Assembly: GCA_938086785.1 (NCBI GenBank)
Contig: CALKCM010000019.1
Location: 1-50,100, forward strand
Reading direction: 5' to 3'
DNA: 50,100 nucleotides
From: an uncultured Bacteroidia bacterium
GTDB lineage: Bacteria > Bacteroidota > Bacteroidia > NS11-12g > UBA955
Each line of letters starts with the position of its first letter. The first letter of the stretch is position 1. Below the pieces are notes generated by a model. It did not search any database. It saw only the letters and a list, made by a program, of their open reading frames with translations, and was not told where the DNA came from. The translations under genes and the position numbers were made by a program. Below, in pieces: positions 16,254-25,920 of the stretch.

Positions 16254-17303
16254 ATGCAAAGCAAAGATAAATTAGGTAAATTGAAAACTGCAATTTTAAC
16301 GGCAATTCCACTTATATTTTTATTTGGCGGTTGCCAGTCAAGACAAGATGCCCCTCTTTTGCCCGAGAAGAGTTTGTATAAGGAGGTAAAGCGATATGGA
16401 GATAAGGATAATAAAATATCGATTGCTGAGCTGGATTCGCTTCGACAGGAATTTCCTCGGTTTTTTAATATTTGGTTTCAAGAAGTGATGCGTTTTCCAG
16501 CGATAGCACTTCCAACGGATAGTGCCAAGGCGGAAGTGATGAGTTTGCATTACCGTAAAAATAAAATGATTTACCCTTTGCTTGCTGCACACTATGCAAA
16601 GTATCCAAGACTGCACCAGGATATATCGAATGCCTTTGCAAAACTCCATGATTTAATGCCTGCCTTACAAAAGCCCGTGGTGTATTCATACATTTCAGAG
16701 TTCAGCAATACCAGTACTTTAGTCGATTCTAGCCAAGGGAACATTATAGTAGCGTACAGTCCAGAGTGTTTTTTGAATGATACGTTTTCCTTGTATCAAG
16801 TTCTTAATGATTACCCCTCGTTTATGAGTCGGTTTAATGGGACTAAACTCATACCATCTACCTTAATCTTAAATTATCTTAAGAGTACTTTTGATAGCTC
16901 TGGGACGAATACTTCTATGATTGATGAAGTGTTCCTATCCGGTAAACTTTGGTATACCTTGGAACAAGTAATGGGAGAGGATGAAATTTATGAGCACTTT
17001 GGATATTCGAAAGAGGATTGGACATTTTTGAAAAATAACGAAGGGCAAGTATGGCACCATTATATTATTTCTAAGGTATTGTTTTCTAGTAATTTTAAGG
17101 ATTATGTGCGGTACTTTAATTATGGCAACAAAACTTTTGGATCGGGCATACACGAAAACTGTCCTCCAAGGGTTGGATTTTACTCTGGCTACAGAATGGT
17201 AAAAGCGCTTATGAAGAAGAAGAAGTATAGCTTGAATCAGCTTTGGCAGATGAATTCGGGTTCTCTAGCCTTAAAACAGTCGGGATATGCGCCTAGACGT
17301 TAA
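16254..17303 (+). CDS. gldB: Gliding motility lipoprotein GldB
   Basis: This lipoprotein of about 349 residues has a short basic N-terminus, a hydrophobic stretch and a lipobox LFGGC with the lipidated Cys at residue 27. The body matches GldB: FPRFFNIWFQEVMRFP, YYPLLA-like helices, IVAYSPECFLNDTFSLY, a VWHHYIISKVLFSS segment and the C-terminal NCPPRVGFYSGYRMVKALM, which resembles a DUF2268-like peptidase remnant. GldB is required for gliding in Flavobacterium johnsoniae; its molecular role is not settled. The ATG at 16254 was chosen because the upstream GTG (16236) would overlap the divergent gene. gldC, usually next to gldB, is absent here. The stop overlaps the cmk stop in TTAA. Confidence 0.9.
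   Translation: MQSKDKLGKLKTAILTAIPLIFLFGGCQSRQDAPLLPEKSLYKEVKRYGDKDNKISIAELDSLRQEFPRFFNIWFQEVMRFPAIALPTDSAKAEVMSLHYRKNKMIYPLLAAHYAKYPRLHQDISNAFAKLHDLMPALQKPVVYSYISEFSNTSTLVDSSQGNIIVAYSPECFLNDTFSLYQVLNDYPSFMSRFNGTKLIPSTLILNYLKSTFDSSGTNTSMIDEVFLSGKLWYTLEQVMGEDEIYEHFGYSKEDWTFLKNNEGQVWHHYIISKVLFSSNFKDYVRYFNYGNKTFGSGIHENCPPRVGFYSGYRMVKALMKKKKYSLNQLWQMNSGSLALKQSGYAPRR
16262..16269 (-). promoter_or_regulatory. -7 promoter box TATCTTTG for the barrel gene
   Basis: On the minus strand TATCTTTG matches TAnnTTTG exactly and lies 16 nt before the barrel-protein ATG at 16245. It falls inside the gldB coding sequence, so the two divergent genes have overlapping, face-to-face start regions. Confidence 0.6.
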
Positions 17304-17980
17304 TGTTCCATAGATTCTCGCACCCATTTCATAGCCATTGAATTTTGTTGTTCGATGCTAAGATTACTATTGTCCAGGACTTTATAATCCTCTTTCAATT
17401 GCAAGGGGCTGTCTTCTCTGTTCGAATCGATATAATCGCGTTTTTTAAGATTGGCTAAAACATCGGTTAAGCTCACTTCCATCCCTGCTTTAGTTAATTC
17501 ATTAAACCTTCTCTTTGCTCTAACAGTGGAATCTGCCGTCATAAATATCTTTAAATCAGCATCAGGAAAAACCACTGTTCCTATATCTCTTCCGTCCATA
17601 ACCACACCCTTATTTTTGCCAATGGCTTGTTGGACTCGAACCAAATGTTTTCGTACCAGAGAAATTGCAGCTACTTCGCTCACTAGATTAGAAACGGTTA
17701 GATTTCGGATACTTCCTTCTACATTTTGACCATTTACGTATAGCTCATAACTGCCTTTCTTTTGATTTAGTTTAAATTCAAAGAATAGATCTTTACATGC
17801 ATTTTCTATGGCTGGTAAATCAGAAATATCAATCTTATTTTCAATTAATTTAAGTGTGAGCCCTCTGTACATAGCTCCACTATCAATAAACACATATCCA
17901 AGTTGCTGTGCTACGAATTTTGCGAGGGTGCCTTTTCCACAACTGCTGTACCCATCAATAGCAATAATTATTTGCTTCAT
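17300..17980 (-). CDS. cmk: Cytidylate kinase
   Basis: This 226-residue enzyme phosphorylates CMP and dCMP. The P-loop GYSSCGKGTLAKFVA starts at residue 9, IDSGAMYRGLTLKLIE follows as the usual CMP-binding start, and DGRDIGTVVFPDADLKIFMTAD lies mid-protein. Length and motifs are those of ordinary bacterial Cmk. The ATG directly abuts the porQ stop (0 nt between 17980 and 17981), so porQ and cmk form an operon, a pairing I know from other Bacteroidota. Confidence 0.97.
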   Translation of the reverse strand: MKQIIIAIDGYSSCGKGTLAKFVAQQLGYVFIDSGAMYRGLTLKLIENKIDISDLPAIENACKDLFFEFKLNQKKGSYELYVNGQNVEGSIRNLTVSNLVSEVAAISLVRKHLVRVQQAIGKNKGVVMDGRDIGTVVFPDADLKIFMTADSTVRAKRRFNELTKAGMEVSLTDVLANLKKRDYIDSNREDSPLQLKEDYKVLDNSNLSIEQQNSMAMKWVRESMEH

Positions 17981-19006
17981 TTATTTACTTTTAAATTCAT
18001 CGATGGCTGCACTTACGGTAAACATATTCATATTAAAACCCGGAAACAAGGCAGCGCTTCCATAGGTAATATTAAATTTGCTCATTTTAAATTCTAAACC
18101 CCAGCCCATTCCAGTAACCCCTTTTCGCTGTTCTGGAGCGAGTTCCATTCTGCGTTGGTGATTGTATCCCAAAAGAATACTGAAATTCTTGCCTAAAACT
18201 AACGCTCCGCCAAAGCTAAAATGGCGCATGACTTTTTCTCCGAAGCCTGCTTCTTCCTCAAAACCAGAGTTATTATTGTCGAACAGATTATTTGATTTGA
18301 GGAATTGAGAGTAGGTTAGATCTCTTTGTTGTAAATCATGAAACGTTAAATTAAAACGGAAAGGCATGTGTTTGGGCTTAATACTTAGTCCAAGCTGAAT
18401 ATCCAAAGGAGTTTTCTCGTTTTCATTAAATCTCGTAATCATAAACCCTGCGTTTCTTAAACTCCCACCAAGGGACCATGTGCTATCTTTACTCTGGTAA
18501 AGAGCTCCTACATCAAACATAACAGCGTTTCCAATGTATGGGCCAAGGACCTGGTAACTCATTTTACTTGAGACTCCTATGGTTACTTGTTTATTGATTT
18601 TTTTTGCTGCCGTTATACCAAACAATGTTTCATTTGCATTGGTTGTTCCTTGCGCATTTCCTCCTGCATCAAAGGCGTCAAATGTGCCAAAATCAATAAA
18701 CATAAATTGGCCGCTAAACATCCAATCTTTGTAGGCAAAGCCCATGGCTGCATTTCCACTCCAAACTCCAGGAACCTGACTGTTAATATTCATGGCTGGT
18801 CTCATGAGTGCCGTCTGATTTATTAAGGCCGGATTGTTTAATGCGCTTGTAATGTCTCTGTTTGCAAAAGATACGTTGCTGCCACCCCACGCGAGTTGTC
18901 TTGCATTACTGGCTTGCTTAGGTAGTGTAAACACGCCATTGCCTCCCCCTTGAGCAAAAGATGCGCTCGCAAGTAAAAAACTAAAAATCAGCAATGAAAC
19001 TCTCAT
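17981..19006 (-). CDS. porQ: Type IX secretion system protein PorQ
   Basis: This 341-residue outer-membrane protein of the PorV/FadL-like barrel class has a signal peptide (MRVSLLIFSFLLASASFAQ). The mature N-terminus GGGNGVFTLPKQASNARQLAWGGSNVSFANRDITSALNNPALI is the PorQ signature. Strands such as FSFGGALVLGKNFSILLGYNH and the terminal FTVSAAIDEF support a barrel. PorQ binds or docks with the T9SS attachment complex (PorU, PorV, PorZ), which anchors cargo proteins at the cell surface. Gene order porQ-cmk supports the call. A near-consensus -7 box (TTACTTTG, 19012-19019) sits 5 nt before the ATG. Confidence 0.92.
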   Translation of the reverse strand: MRVSLLIFSFLLASASFAQGGGNGVFTLPKQASNARQLAWGGSNVSFANRDITSALNNPALINQTALMRPAMNINSQVPGVWSGNAAMGFAYKDWMFSGQFMFIDFGTFDAFDAGGNAQGTTNANETLFGITAAKKINKQVTIGVSSKMSYQVLGPYIGNAVMFDVGALYQSKDSTWSLGGSLRNAGFMITRFNENEKTPLDIQLGLSIKPKHMPFRFNLTFHDLQQRDLTYSQFLKSNNLFDNNNSGFEEEAGFGEKVMRHFSFGGALVLGKNFSILLGYNHQRRMELAPEQRKGVTGMGWGLEFKMSKFNITYGSAALFPGFNMNMFTVSAAIDEFKSK

Positions 19007-19011
19007 CTATG

Positions 19012-19019
19012 CAAAGTAA
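19012..19019 (-). promoter_or_regulatory. Near-consensus -7 box TTACTTTG before porQ
   Basis: On the minus strand TTACTTTG ends 5 nt before the porQ ATG at 19006. One base departs from TAnnTTTG, but the position repeats the leaderless-type spacing found at other genes in the window. Confidence 0.35.
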
Positions 19020-19091
19020 ACTATTTTTTTATGTTCAAGTGTTGTGTTTGAGCCATTTAATCATCATTTCTGTTGATTTATAGCTCGATAT

Positions 19092-20954
19092 TTAATTGTT
19101 GTTTACTTCTTTTGATGCACTCCACTTATTATTTAGGATTGTATGGTAATGCTGCCTGACATAATTTAAAGTGTACTCATGCATTTTTTTAAATCGGGCT
19201 CCAGTTAATTTTAGATCTATTTGATTAAGATTTGAATCAATTTTAAAAAATGTGACTGGTTTTCCATCAAATCCTGTGTAAAGCACATAAGGGTATTGAA
19301 TGGATGTAAACTCGTCATCACTTCGCATGACTGCAATTGCATTTGTGTTGTTACGTGCATCATGTCCCGCCGAGAACCATGACCCTTTTATTCCTGTCAT
19401 CTCATTTAAGGTAGGAACAATGTCACTTGGAGTACAGGTGGTTTCAATGGTCTTTCTTATCGGTTCCTGAGGGTTGAAAAGTATAAAGGGAACGTGAAAT
19501 CGACCGATACTGTATTGATAAAATGGGTTTTTACTGATGCTTGTATGATCGGCAGTAATTACGAATAAAGTATTTTTATACCAGGACTTATTCTGGATCT
19601 TTTTGAAAAAGAGCGCTAAGCTTGTGTCGACATAACGTATACTTTGCGAGTTCTCATAAGGGCCTTTTCTTAATGATTTTCTAAATTGTGGCTCAATGCC
19701 ATAGGGATGGTGTGAACTAAGGGTAAAAATACTACTAAAGAAGGGTTCCTTCTTATGATCCAGTTCTTTGGCGTAATAATTAAGATACTTTCGATCGCTA
19801 ATACCCCAGGCTCCATCATAGTCTTCTTGGTTTGGATATTGGTTCATCCCGTAATAGTTGGTCAGTCCTGTGTATTTCAAAAAGCTCTCAAATTCTAGGG
19901 TTCCATTAGCTCCTCCATGGTAAAAAGAAGTGCTGTATCCGTTGTTTTCGTATAGGCCAAAGGCGTTTACTGCTTGGTTGTGGCTGTAATTTGAGCTGAT
20001 ATAGTCATCCTTTAACAATTTTGGTATTCCTAAAAAAATACTTGGAGGCATTTCCTTACTTCTCCTCCCGCTTGAATAGCAGTGGGTAAACTCTGTGGAT
20101 TTTTTCCTTAAAGAGTGAATGAAGGGAGTGAGTTTCTCATTTGGCATATCAAGATATTCTTTTCCCAAACTTTCAACAATGATGAGGCAAACGTTCTTTT
20201 TTGCATCCGAACCGGTCAAATAATCTTTACGCCAGTTGAGTAAATTGGTGTGACCAAAAGTGGGTTCTTTTTCCTGAACCGCATCAATGCTTGAGAATAT
20301 TTCAAACGGACCGTTATTGGTGTAGCTAATTAATTTCGGGTGCACAAACTTGCCTATGTTAATACTTCTCAGAGGTTTTAAATAAAAACCACCTCTTGCC
20401 GAGATGAAAAGCCCAATACAGAATATGAGCCCAATGAGGATTCTTTTACCAACGCTGCTTTCTTTAGAGTACAATATTCTATTTTCTGATCCTTTGCATT
20501 TATATATGGCATAGGTTGAAATTAAGATGAGCACAACTAAATACCAATATGAAGCGAGATATGGCATGATTTGATTGCCAGGGTCATTGATTAATTGAAA
20601 AATGCTCGCATTAATATGAGTGCCGGAGAAAGGGTAATAGCTTACATCGATTCCAGTGAGGACCATGAGGATTAAACATATGCTACAAAAAACAATATGA
20701 TTTAATTTAAAACGTTTGCTACCAAAGAGGTGCAGTATCCATAGGGGTCCAAAGTAATATGCAATTACAGGCAAGTCAATATAAAAAGAGTAGAAAAAAG
20801 ATTCTACCCAAGCCATCTTGTGACCAAACAATTCATTTTTTTGATGAATAATGCCATGAGGAAGTCGCAAAACTTTGAGAAAAAGCTGTGCAAAGGCAAA
20901 ATGGAAAAACCATTGAGATTTAAAAATACTTTTACAAATTTTCCATACCTTCAT
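19092..20954 (-). CDS. LtaS-like membrane sulfatase / phosphoglycerol transferase
   Basis: This protein of about 620 residues has an N-terminal membrane part of roughly five helices (about 10-225) and a periplasmic alkaline-phosphatase/sulfatase domain from about residue 250. Metal and catalytic elements visible are CLIIVESLGKEYLD (metal-binding Glu), SSGRRSKEMPPSIF (likely Ser nucleophile), FYHGG, and VITADHTSISKNPF (Asp-His). This is the LTA synthase-like family, which in Gram-negative bacteria transfers phosphoglycerol or phosphoethanolamine to envelope glycans. The longest frame reaches 21101 but overlaps the rpsL promoter and start; ATG 20954 lies 21 nt after a CATATTTG box. ATG 20987 (MAYLQ) is an alternative. 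Confidence 0.88.
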   Translation of the reverse strand: MKVWKICKSIFKSQWFFHFAFAQLFLKVLRLPHGIIHQKNELFGHKMAWVESFFYSFYIDLPVIAYYFGPLWILHLFGSKRFKLNHIVFCSICLILMVLTGIDVSYYPFSGTHINASIFQLINDPGNQIMPYLASYWYLVVLILISTYAIYKCKGSENRILYSKESSVGKRILIGLIFCIGLFISARGGFYLKPLRSINIGKFVHPKLISYTNNGPFEIFSSIDAVQEKEPTFGHTNLLNWRKDYLTGSDAKKNVCLIIVESLGKEYLDMPNEKLTPFIHSLRKKSTEFTHCYSSGRRSKEMPPSIFLGIPKLLKDDYISSNYSHNQAVNAFGLYENNGYSTSFYHGGANGTLEFESFLKYTGLTNYYGMNQYPNQEDYDGAWGISDRKYLNYYAKELDHKKEPFFSSIFTLSSHHPYGIEPQFRKSLRKGPYENSQSIRYVDTSLALFFKKIQNKSWYKNTLFVITADHTSISKNPFYQYSIGRFHVPFILFNPQEPIRKTIETTCTPSDIVPTLNEMTGIKGSWFSAGHDARNNTNAIAVMRSDDEFTSIQYPYVLYTGFDGKPVTFFKIDSNLNQIDLKLTGARFKKMHEYTLNYVRQHYHTILNNKWSASKEVNNN

Positions 20955-21032
20955 ATTTGATGGGCTTTTACGCTGCAAATATGCCATTAAAATCTCATTA
21001 AAAATAAAATCCCATTTTTTTTGAAAAGACCC

Positions 21033-21063
21033 TTGTAAATGAAGAGAAAACCTTGTAATTTTG
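21033..21063 (+). promoter_or_regulatory. Promoter of the ribosomal cluster (TTG-N20-TAATTTTG)
   Basis: A -33 TTG (21033-21035) and a -7 TAATTTTG (21056-21063) are 20 nt apart, the best full match to the Bacteroidota promoter in the window together with the one before infA. The box ends 20 nt before the rpsL ATG, giving a short leader. It lies within the longer frame's N-terminal codons, which supports the internal ATG as the real rpsL start. Confidence 0.75.
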
Positions 21064-21083
21064 CCGTCCTTTTTGGAAATATT

Positions 21084-21461
21084 ATGCCAACCATACAACA
21101 ACTAATACGTAAAGGACGAAAAGAAATCCTTTCTAAAAGTAAGGCACCCGCTTTGGATTCATGTCCACAGAGAAGGGGTGTTTGTACGCGTGTTTATACG
21201 ACTACACCAAAGAAGCCAAACTCTGCATTGCGGAAGGTGGCTCGTGTGCGTTTATCAAACGGAAAAGAAGTGAATGCTTACATTCCGGGAGAAGGACACA
21301 ATTTACAGGAACACAGTATTGTGTTAGTTCGTGGAGGTAGAGTAAAGGATTTGCCAGGTGTTAGGTATCACATTGTTCGTGGTGCATTGGATACAGCAGG
21401 GGTAGAAGGTCGTAACCAAAGACGATCAAAGTATGGTACTAAAAAACCTAAAAAAGGTTAA
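21084..21461 (+). CDS. rpsL: 30S ribosomal protein S12
   Basis: S12 (about 125 residues) sits at the decoding centre. The [18 protein letters not shown] and [33 protein letters not shown] blocks are conserved. Lys43 and Lys88, where streptomycin-resistance substitutions usually arise, are both wild type. The longer frame from 21039 carries a non-family extension that contains the promoter box, so the ATG at 21084 is chosen. It is the first gene of the fused str/S10/spc/alpha cluster, divergent from the LtaS-like gene. Confidence 0.98.
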   Translation: MPTIQQLIRKGRKEILSKSKAPALDSCPQRRGVCTRVYTTTPKKPNSALRKVARVRLSNGKEVNAYIPGEGHNLQEHSIVLVRGGRVKDLPGVRYHIVRGALDTAGVEGRNQRRSKYGTKKPKKG

Positions 21462-21473
21462 GATTATAATTAG

Positions 21474-21944
21474 ATGAGAAAAGGTCGCGCTAAAAAACGT
21501 CCCATTTTGCCGGATCCTAAGTTTGGAGATAAGGTAGTTTCCCGTTTCGTAAACGGTTTAATGTATGATGGTAAAAAATCAGTGGCATACAAGATTTTTT
21601 ATGATGCATTGGATATTGTAGGAAAAAAGAATGAAGAAGAGCCAGCTATTGACGTATGGAGAAAAGCATTGGAAAATGTAATGCCATCTGTTGAGGTTAA
21701 GGCAAGAAGAGTAGGTGGAGCAACATTTCAGATTCCGACAGAAGTTCCACAACACAAGAGAACGACGGTTGGTATGAGATGGATGATTTCATATGCTCGC
21801 AAGAGAAATGAAAAAAGCATGGCTGAGAAATTAGCAGGTGAAATTTTGCAAGCTTTTAAAAGTGAAGGTTCTTCCGTAAAGAAGAAAGAAGACACTCATA
21901 AGATGGCTGAAGCAAACAAAGCATTTGCGCATTTTAGAGCATAG
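21474..21944 (+). CDS. rpsG: 30S ribosomal protein S7
   Basis: S7 (156 residues) nucleates assembly of the 16S 3' domain. The start [43 protein letters not shown] and the [14 protein letters not shown] segment are family-typical. It starts 12 nt after rpsL and ends 4 nt before fusA, so it is translated from the same message. Confidence 0.98.
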   Translation: MRKGRAKKRPILPDPKFGDKVVSRFVNGLMYDGKKSVAYKIFYDALDIVGKKNEEEPAIDVWRKALENVMPSVEVKARRVGGATFQIPTEVPQHKRTTVGMRWMISYARKRNEKSMAEKLAGEILQAFKSEGSSVKKKEDTHKMAEANKAFAHFRA

Positions 21945-21948
21945 TATA

Positions 21949-24051
21949 ATGAGAAATTTAAAATTCACTAGAAACATTGGTATAGCCGCTCATATTGATG
22001 CTGGTAAAACCACCACTACTGAGCGTATCTTGTTTTACGCTGGTGTGAACCATAAAATTGGTGAGGTGCATGATGGCGCTGCAACGATGGATTGGATGGC
22101 ACAGGAAGCAGAAAGAGGCATTACAATTACCTCTGCTGCAACTACAGTTAATTGGAAATACCGTGATAATGACTATCACATTAATATTATTGATACTCCG
22201 GGACACGTTGATTTTACTGTTGAAGTAAATCGGTCTTTACGTGTTCTTGATGGTTTAGTTTTCTTATTTAGTGCGGTTGATGGTGTTGAGCCACAATCTG
22301 AAACGAATTGGAGATTAGCCGATAATTATAAAGTTCCGCGTATTGGTTTTGTAAATAAAATGGATAGAGCTGGAGCAGATTACTTGAACGTATGTGCTCA
22401 AGTAAAAGAAATGTTAGGAAGTAAGGCAGTTCCATTGCAATTGCCAATTGGTGCAGAAGATAACTTTAAAGGTGTAGTAGATTTAATCAACTTTAGGGGA
22501 ATGATCTGGAATGAAACCGATTTTGGAATGACTTACGAAGAAATTGATATTCCTGAGGACATGGTAGAAGAAGCAACGGCATGGAGAGAGAATCTTCTAG
22601 AAGCTGTTTCTGAATACGATGATGCAATCATGGAGAAGTTCTTTGAAGATCCTGCTTCTATTACTGAGAAAGAGATTTTGACTGCTTTAAGAGCAGCCAC
22701 TTTAGATATGTCTATTGTTCCTATGGTATGTGGTTCTTCTTTTAAAAATAAGGGAGTACAAACCATGTTGGATTTGGTTATGGAATTAATGCCAAGCCCA
22801 ATAGATAGAGCTGGTATTGTAGGTACTAACCCTGATACAGAAGAATCCGTAGATATTAAGCCTTCATACGACGAGCCATTTGCAGCTTTAGCTTTTAAAA
22901 TTGCAACGGATCCTTTCGTAGGTCGTTTGGCATTTATGAGAGTTTATTCTGGTGTTCTAAATGCGGGTTCTTATGTTTTAAACGTGAGAAGCGGAAATAA
23001 AGAGCGTATTTCTAGATTGTTTCAAATGCACGCGAACAAGCAAAATGCAGTTGATTCTTTAGGAGCAGGTGATATTGGTGCAGCGGTTGGTTTTAAAGAT
23101 ATTAAAACTGGAGATACACTATGCGCAGAAAAGAACCCAGTAGTTCTAGAAGCCATGGATTTCCCAGATCCAGTTATTGGTTTAGCAATTGAGCCAAAGA
23201 CACAAGCAGATTCTGATAAATTAGGTAATGCATTATCAAAGTTAGCCGAGGAAGATCCTACGTTTAAAGTTAGATCAGACGAGGATACAGGTCAAACAAT
23301 TATATCAGGTATGGGTGAACTTCACTTGGATATTATTGTGGATCGATTGAGAAGAGAGTTTGGTGTTGAATGTAATCAAGGAGCACCTCAGGTGACTTAC
23401 AAAGAGGCCATTACAAATGCTACTACTCACAGAGAAACGTATAAAAAACAAACGGGTGGACGTGGTAAATTTGCCGACATTCAGTTTGAAATAGGCCCAG
23501 CTGATGATGATTTTGAAGGTACAGGACTTCAGTTTGTCAATCAAGTGGTTGGTGGTAATATACCAAAAGAGTATATTCCATCTGTAGAAAAAGGGTTTAA
23601 AATCTCTATGGATAACGGTATCCTAGCTGGTTTTAATATTGATTCAATGAAGGTTCGTTTGTTTGATGGTTCTTTTCACCCGGTGGATTCTGATTCACTT
23701 TCGTTTGAAGTTGCCGCTAAGCAGGGATTTAAAAACAGCTGTAAATTGTGTGGTCCAATATTGTTGGAGCCTATTATGAAATTAGAAGTGGTAACTCCAG
23801 AAGCTAATACAGGTGATATTATGGGTGATCTTAACAGAAGAAGAGGTCAGCTTGAAGGTATCGATGAGAGAGCTGGTGCACAAATTGTAAAAGCAAAAGT
23901 TCCATTGTCTGAAATGTTCGGATATGTAACTACATTAAGAACAATATCAAGTGGTAGAGCAACCTCTACCATGGAGTTTAGTCATTTTGCTCAAGCTCCA
24001 AAAGGAGTTACAGAGGAAGTGTTGAAAGAAGTAAAAGGAGCAACAGCTTAA
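21949..24051 (+). CDS. fusA: Elongation factor G
   Basis: EF-G (about 700 residues) drives ribosomal translocation with GTP. G-motifs are [13 protein letters not shown] (G1), [11 protein letters not shown] (G2), DTPGHVDF (G3) and NKMD (G4). Domain II follows at about residue 300, and the C-terminal domain includes [27 protein letters not shown] near the end. The longer frame from 21925 overlaps rpsG; ATG 21949, 4 nt after the rpsG stop, gives the normal [20 protein letters not shown]-terminus. tuf, which follows fusA in many bacteria, is missing here and rpsJ comes next. Confidence 0.98.
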   Translation: MRNLKFTRNIGIAAHIDAGKTTTTERILFYAGVNHKIGEVHDGAATMDWMAQEAERGITITSAATTVNWKYRDNDYHINIIDTPGHVDFTVEVNRSLRVLDGLVFLFSAVDGVEPQSETNWRLADNYKVPRIGFVNKMDRAGADYLNVCAQVKEMLGSKAVPLQLPIGAEDNFKGVVDLINFRGMIWNETDFGMTYEEIDIPEDMVEEATAWRENLLEAVSEYDDAIMEKFFEDPASITEKEILTALRAATLDMSIVPMVCGSSFKNKGVQTMLDLVMELMPSPIDRAGIVGTNPDTEESVDIKPSYDEPFAALAFKIATDPFVGRLAFMRVYSGVLNAGSYVLNVRSGNKERISRLFQMHANKQNAVDSLGAGDIGAAVGFKDIKTGDTLCAEKNPVVLEAMDFPDPVIGLAIEPKTQADSDKLGNALSKLAEEDPTFKVRSDEDTGQTIISGMGELHLDIIVDRLRREFGVECNQGAPQVTYKEAITNATTHRETYKKQTGGRGKFADIQFEIGPADDDFEGTGLQFVNQVVGGNIPKEYIPSVEKGFKISMDNGILAGFNIDSMKVRLFDGSFHPVDSDSLSFEVAAKQGFKNSCKLCGPILLEPIMKLEVVTPEANTGDIMGDLNRRRGQLEGIDERAGAQIVKAKVPLSEMFGYVTTLRTISSGRATSTMEFSHFAQAPKGVTEEVLKEVKGATA

Positions 24052-24070
24052 TTAATAAAGGAAAATTAAA

Positions 24071-24379
24071 ATGATCAGTCAAAAAATTAGAATAAAGTTA
24101 AAATCATTTGATCATAACTTGATAGACAAGTCAGCAGAGAAAATTGTTAAGGCGGTTAGAACTACTGGTGTAGTTGTTAGCGGTCCAGTTCCTTTGCCAA
24201 CTCGTAAAAAGATTTTTACAGTATTGCGTTCACCTCACGTGAATAAAACAGCAAGAGAGCAGTTTCAATATTGTACTTATCAGAGATTGATAGATATCTA
24301 CAATGGTTCTACTAAAACAGTAGATGCATTGATGAAGATTGAATTACCAAGTGGTGTTGAAGTAGAAATTAAATTATAA
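24071..24379 (+). CDS. rpsJ: 30S ribosomal protein S10
   Basis: S10 (102 residues) binds the 30S head and also acts with NusB in transcription antitermination. [19 protein letters not shown] and [20 protein letters not shown] are diagnostic. The gene opens the S10 operon portion directly after fusA with a 19-nt gap and a purine-rich AAAGGAAAA ahead of the ATG, with no separate promoter seen. Confidence 0.98.
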   Translation: MISQKIRIKLKSFDHNLIDKSAEKIVKAVRTTGVVVSGPVPLPTRKKIFTVLRSPHVNKTAREQFQYCTYQRLIDIYNGSTKTVDALMKIELPSGVEVEIKL

Positions 24380-24384
24380 GTACA

Positions 24385-25011
24385 ATGGAAGGTTTAATTG
24401 GAAAAAAATTAGGGATGACAAGTATTTTTACTGAGGAAGGTAAAAATGTTGCTTGTACAGTAATTGAAGCAGGTCCATGTACTGTTACTCAGATCAAAAC
24501 TGATGAAGTAGATGGGTATCGTGCAGTTCAGTTAGGTTTTGGAAGCAAGAAAGAGAAAAACTCTACCGCTTCTATAGCTGGTCACTGTAAAAAGGCAAAT
24601 ACAGACATCAAAACTAAATTTCATGAATTTAGAAAAGCTGAGGGTGAAGAAACAACTTCAGTATTAGGAGATACTTACGATGTGAGTATTTTAGAAGAAG
24701 GTCAGTATGTTGATGTAATTGGTACTTCAAAAGGTAAAGGTTTTCAAGGGGTTGTTAAAAGACACAATTTTGCTGGTGTGGGTCAAGCAACTCACGGACA
24801 GCACAATAGACTAAGAGCTCCTGGTTCAATTGGTGCAGCTTCTTTTCCTGCTAGAGTATTTAAGGGAATGAAAATGGCTGGTAGAACTGGTGGTGAAAGA
24901 GTAAAAGTAATTAACTCTCAAATAATTCAAATAGTTCCTGAAAAGAATTTAGTACTTGTTAAGGGTGCGATTCCAGGACATAATGGTTCAACAATAATTA
25001 TTGAAGCGTAA
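24385..25011 (+). CDS. rplC: 50S ribosomal protein L3
   Basis: L3 (208 residues) reaches towards the peptidyl-transferase centre through its central loop. The start [18 protein letters not shown] and the loop [33 protein letters not shown] (in part) are typical. It begins 5 nt after rpsJ and ends 1 nt before the rplD ATG, so translation is probably coupled. Confidence 0.98.
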   Translation: MEGLIGKKLGMTSIFTEEGKNVACTVIEAGPCTVTQIKTDEVDGYRAVQLGFGSKKEKNSTASIAGHCKKANTDIKTKFHEFRKAEGEETTSVLGDTYDVSILEEGQYVDVIGTSKGKGFQGVVKRHNFAGVGQATHGQHNRLRAPGSIGAASFPARVFKGMKMAGRTGGERVKVINSQIIQIVPEKNLVLVKGAIPGHNGSTIIIEA

Positions 25012-25012
25012 G

Positions 25013-25627
25013 ATGAAAGTAAAGGTATTAGACATCAGCGGAAAAGATACAGGTCGTTCAGTGACACTGCCAAAAGAAATTTTTGGTGTAGAACCAAATG
25101 ATCATGCTATTTATTTAGATGTTAAGCAGTTCAGGGCCAATCATCGTCAGGGAACTCATAAAACAAAAGATAAATCTGAAATTAATAAAAGTACACGTAA
25201 AATCTACCGTCAAAAAGGTACAGGTAATGCGCGTCATGGTAGTTTAAAGGCAAATATTTTTGTTGGTGGTGGACGTGCTCACGGACCTCGCCCAAGAGAT
25301 TACTCCTTTAAGTTGAATAAAAAATTAAAACGAGTAGCTCGTTTATCTGCGCTTTCTTACAAAGCATCTGGAAAAAATATTGCTATCGTTGAAGATTTTA
25401 GTTTGGAAACACCAAAAACAAAAGAGTTTGTAGGAATCCTATCTAACCTTAAGGTTAATACAGGAAGAACATTGGTTCTTATTCCAGAAGCAAATAGAAA
25501 TGTATTATTAGCAGGACGTAATATTAAAGGAAACAATGTGATGCGTGTGTCAGATATGAACACCTACGAAATCATGTTGGCCGGTAATTTAGTATTTACA
25601 GAAAGCGCAATTAAGAATTTAGCATAG
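25013..25627 (+). CDS. rplD: 50S ribosomal protein L4
   Basis: L4 (about 204 residues) lines the exit tunnel. [29 protein letters not shown], followed by the [20 protein letters not shown] tunnel loop, is diagnostic. An earlier in-frame start at 25001 would overlap rplC, so ATG 25013 is chosen, giving the usual [14 protein letters not shown] start. In E. coli L4 represses its own operon; no comparable leader is evident here. Confidence 0.97.
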   Translation: MKVKVLDISGKDTGRSVTLPKEIFGVEPNDHAIYLDVKQFRANHRQGTHKTKDKSEINKSTRKIYRQKGTGNARHGSLKANIFVGGGRAHGPRPRDYSFKLNKKLKRVARLSALSYKASGKNIAIVEDFSLETPKTKEFVGILSNLKVNTGRTLVLIPEANRNVLLAGRNIKGNNVMRVSDMNTYEIMLAGNLVFTESAIKNLA

Positions 25628-25632
25628 ACAAT

Positions 25633-25917
25633 ATGATACTGAAAAAGCCATTAGTAACCGAGAAAATGACTGCGTTAATGGACTCTCAAGAGCAGTACGG
25701 TTTTGTTGTAGATAAAAAAGCTACAAAGCCCGAAATTAAAAAAGCTGTTGAAGAGTTTTATGATGTAGAAGTTGCATCGGTGAATACAATGATTCAGAGG
25801 GGGAAGTCTCGACGTAATAGAAAGACTGGCCAGATCTCCGGTTATACCAACGCGTATAAAAAGGCCATCGTTAAGTTAAAAGAAGGAAGTAAAATAGACT
25901 TTTTCGAAAACATCTAG
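25633..25917 (+). CDS. rplW: 50S ribosomal protein L23
   Basis: L23 (94 residues) sits at the tunnel exit and docks trigger factor and SRP. The ILKKPLVTEKMTALMD start, the YGFVVDKKATKPEIKKAVEEFYDVEVASVNT core and the C-terminal KKAIVKLKEGSKIDFFE match the family. It lies 5 nt after rplD and 3 nt before rplB. Confidence 0.97.
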   Translation: MILKKPLVTEKMTALMDSQEQYGFVVDKKATKPEIKKAVEEFYDVEVASVNTMIQRGKSRRNRKTGQISGYTNAYKKAIVKLKEGSKIDFFENI

Positions 25918-25920
25918 AAT

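Noticed and set aside
21033..21101. Longer N-terminus of the LtaS-like gene over the rpsL promoter
   Set aside because: It would overlap the rpsL start and the promoter, and adds no family-like sequence; the downstream ATG is preferred.
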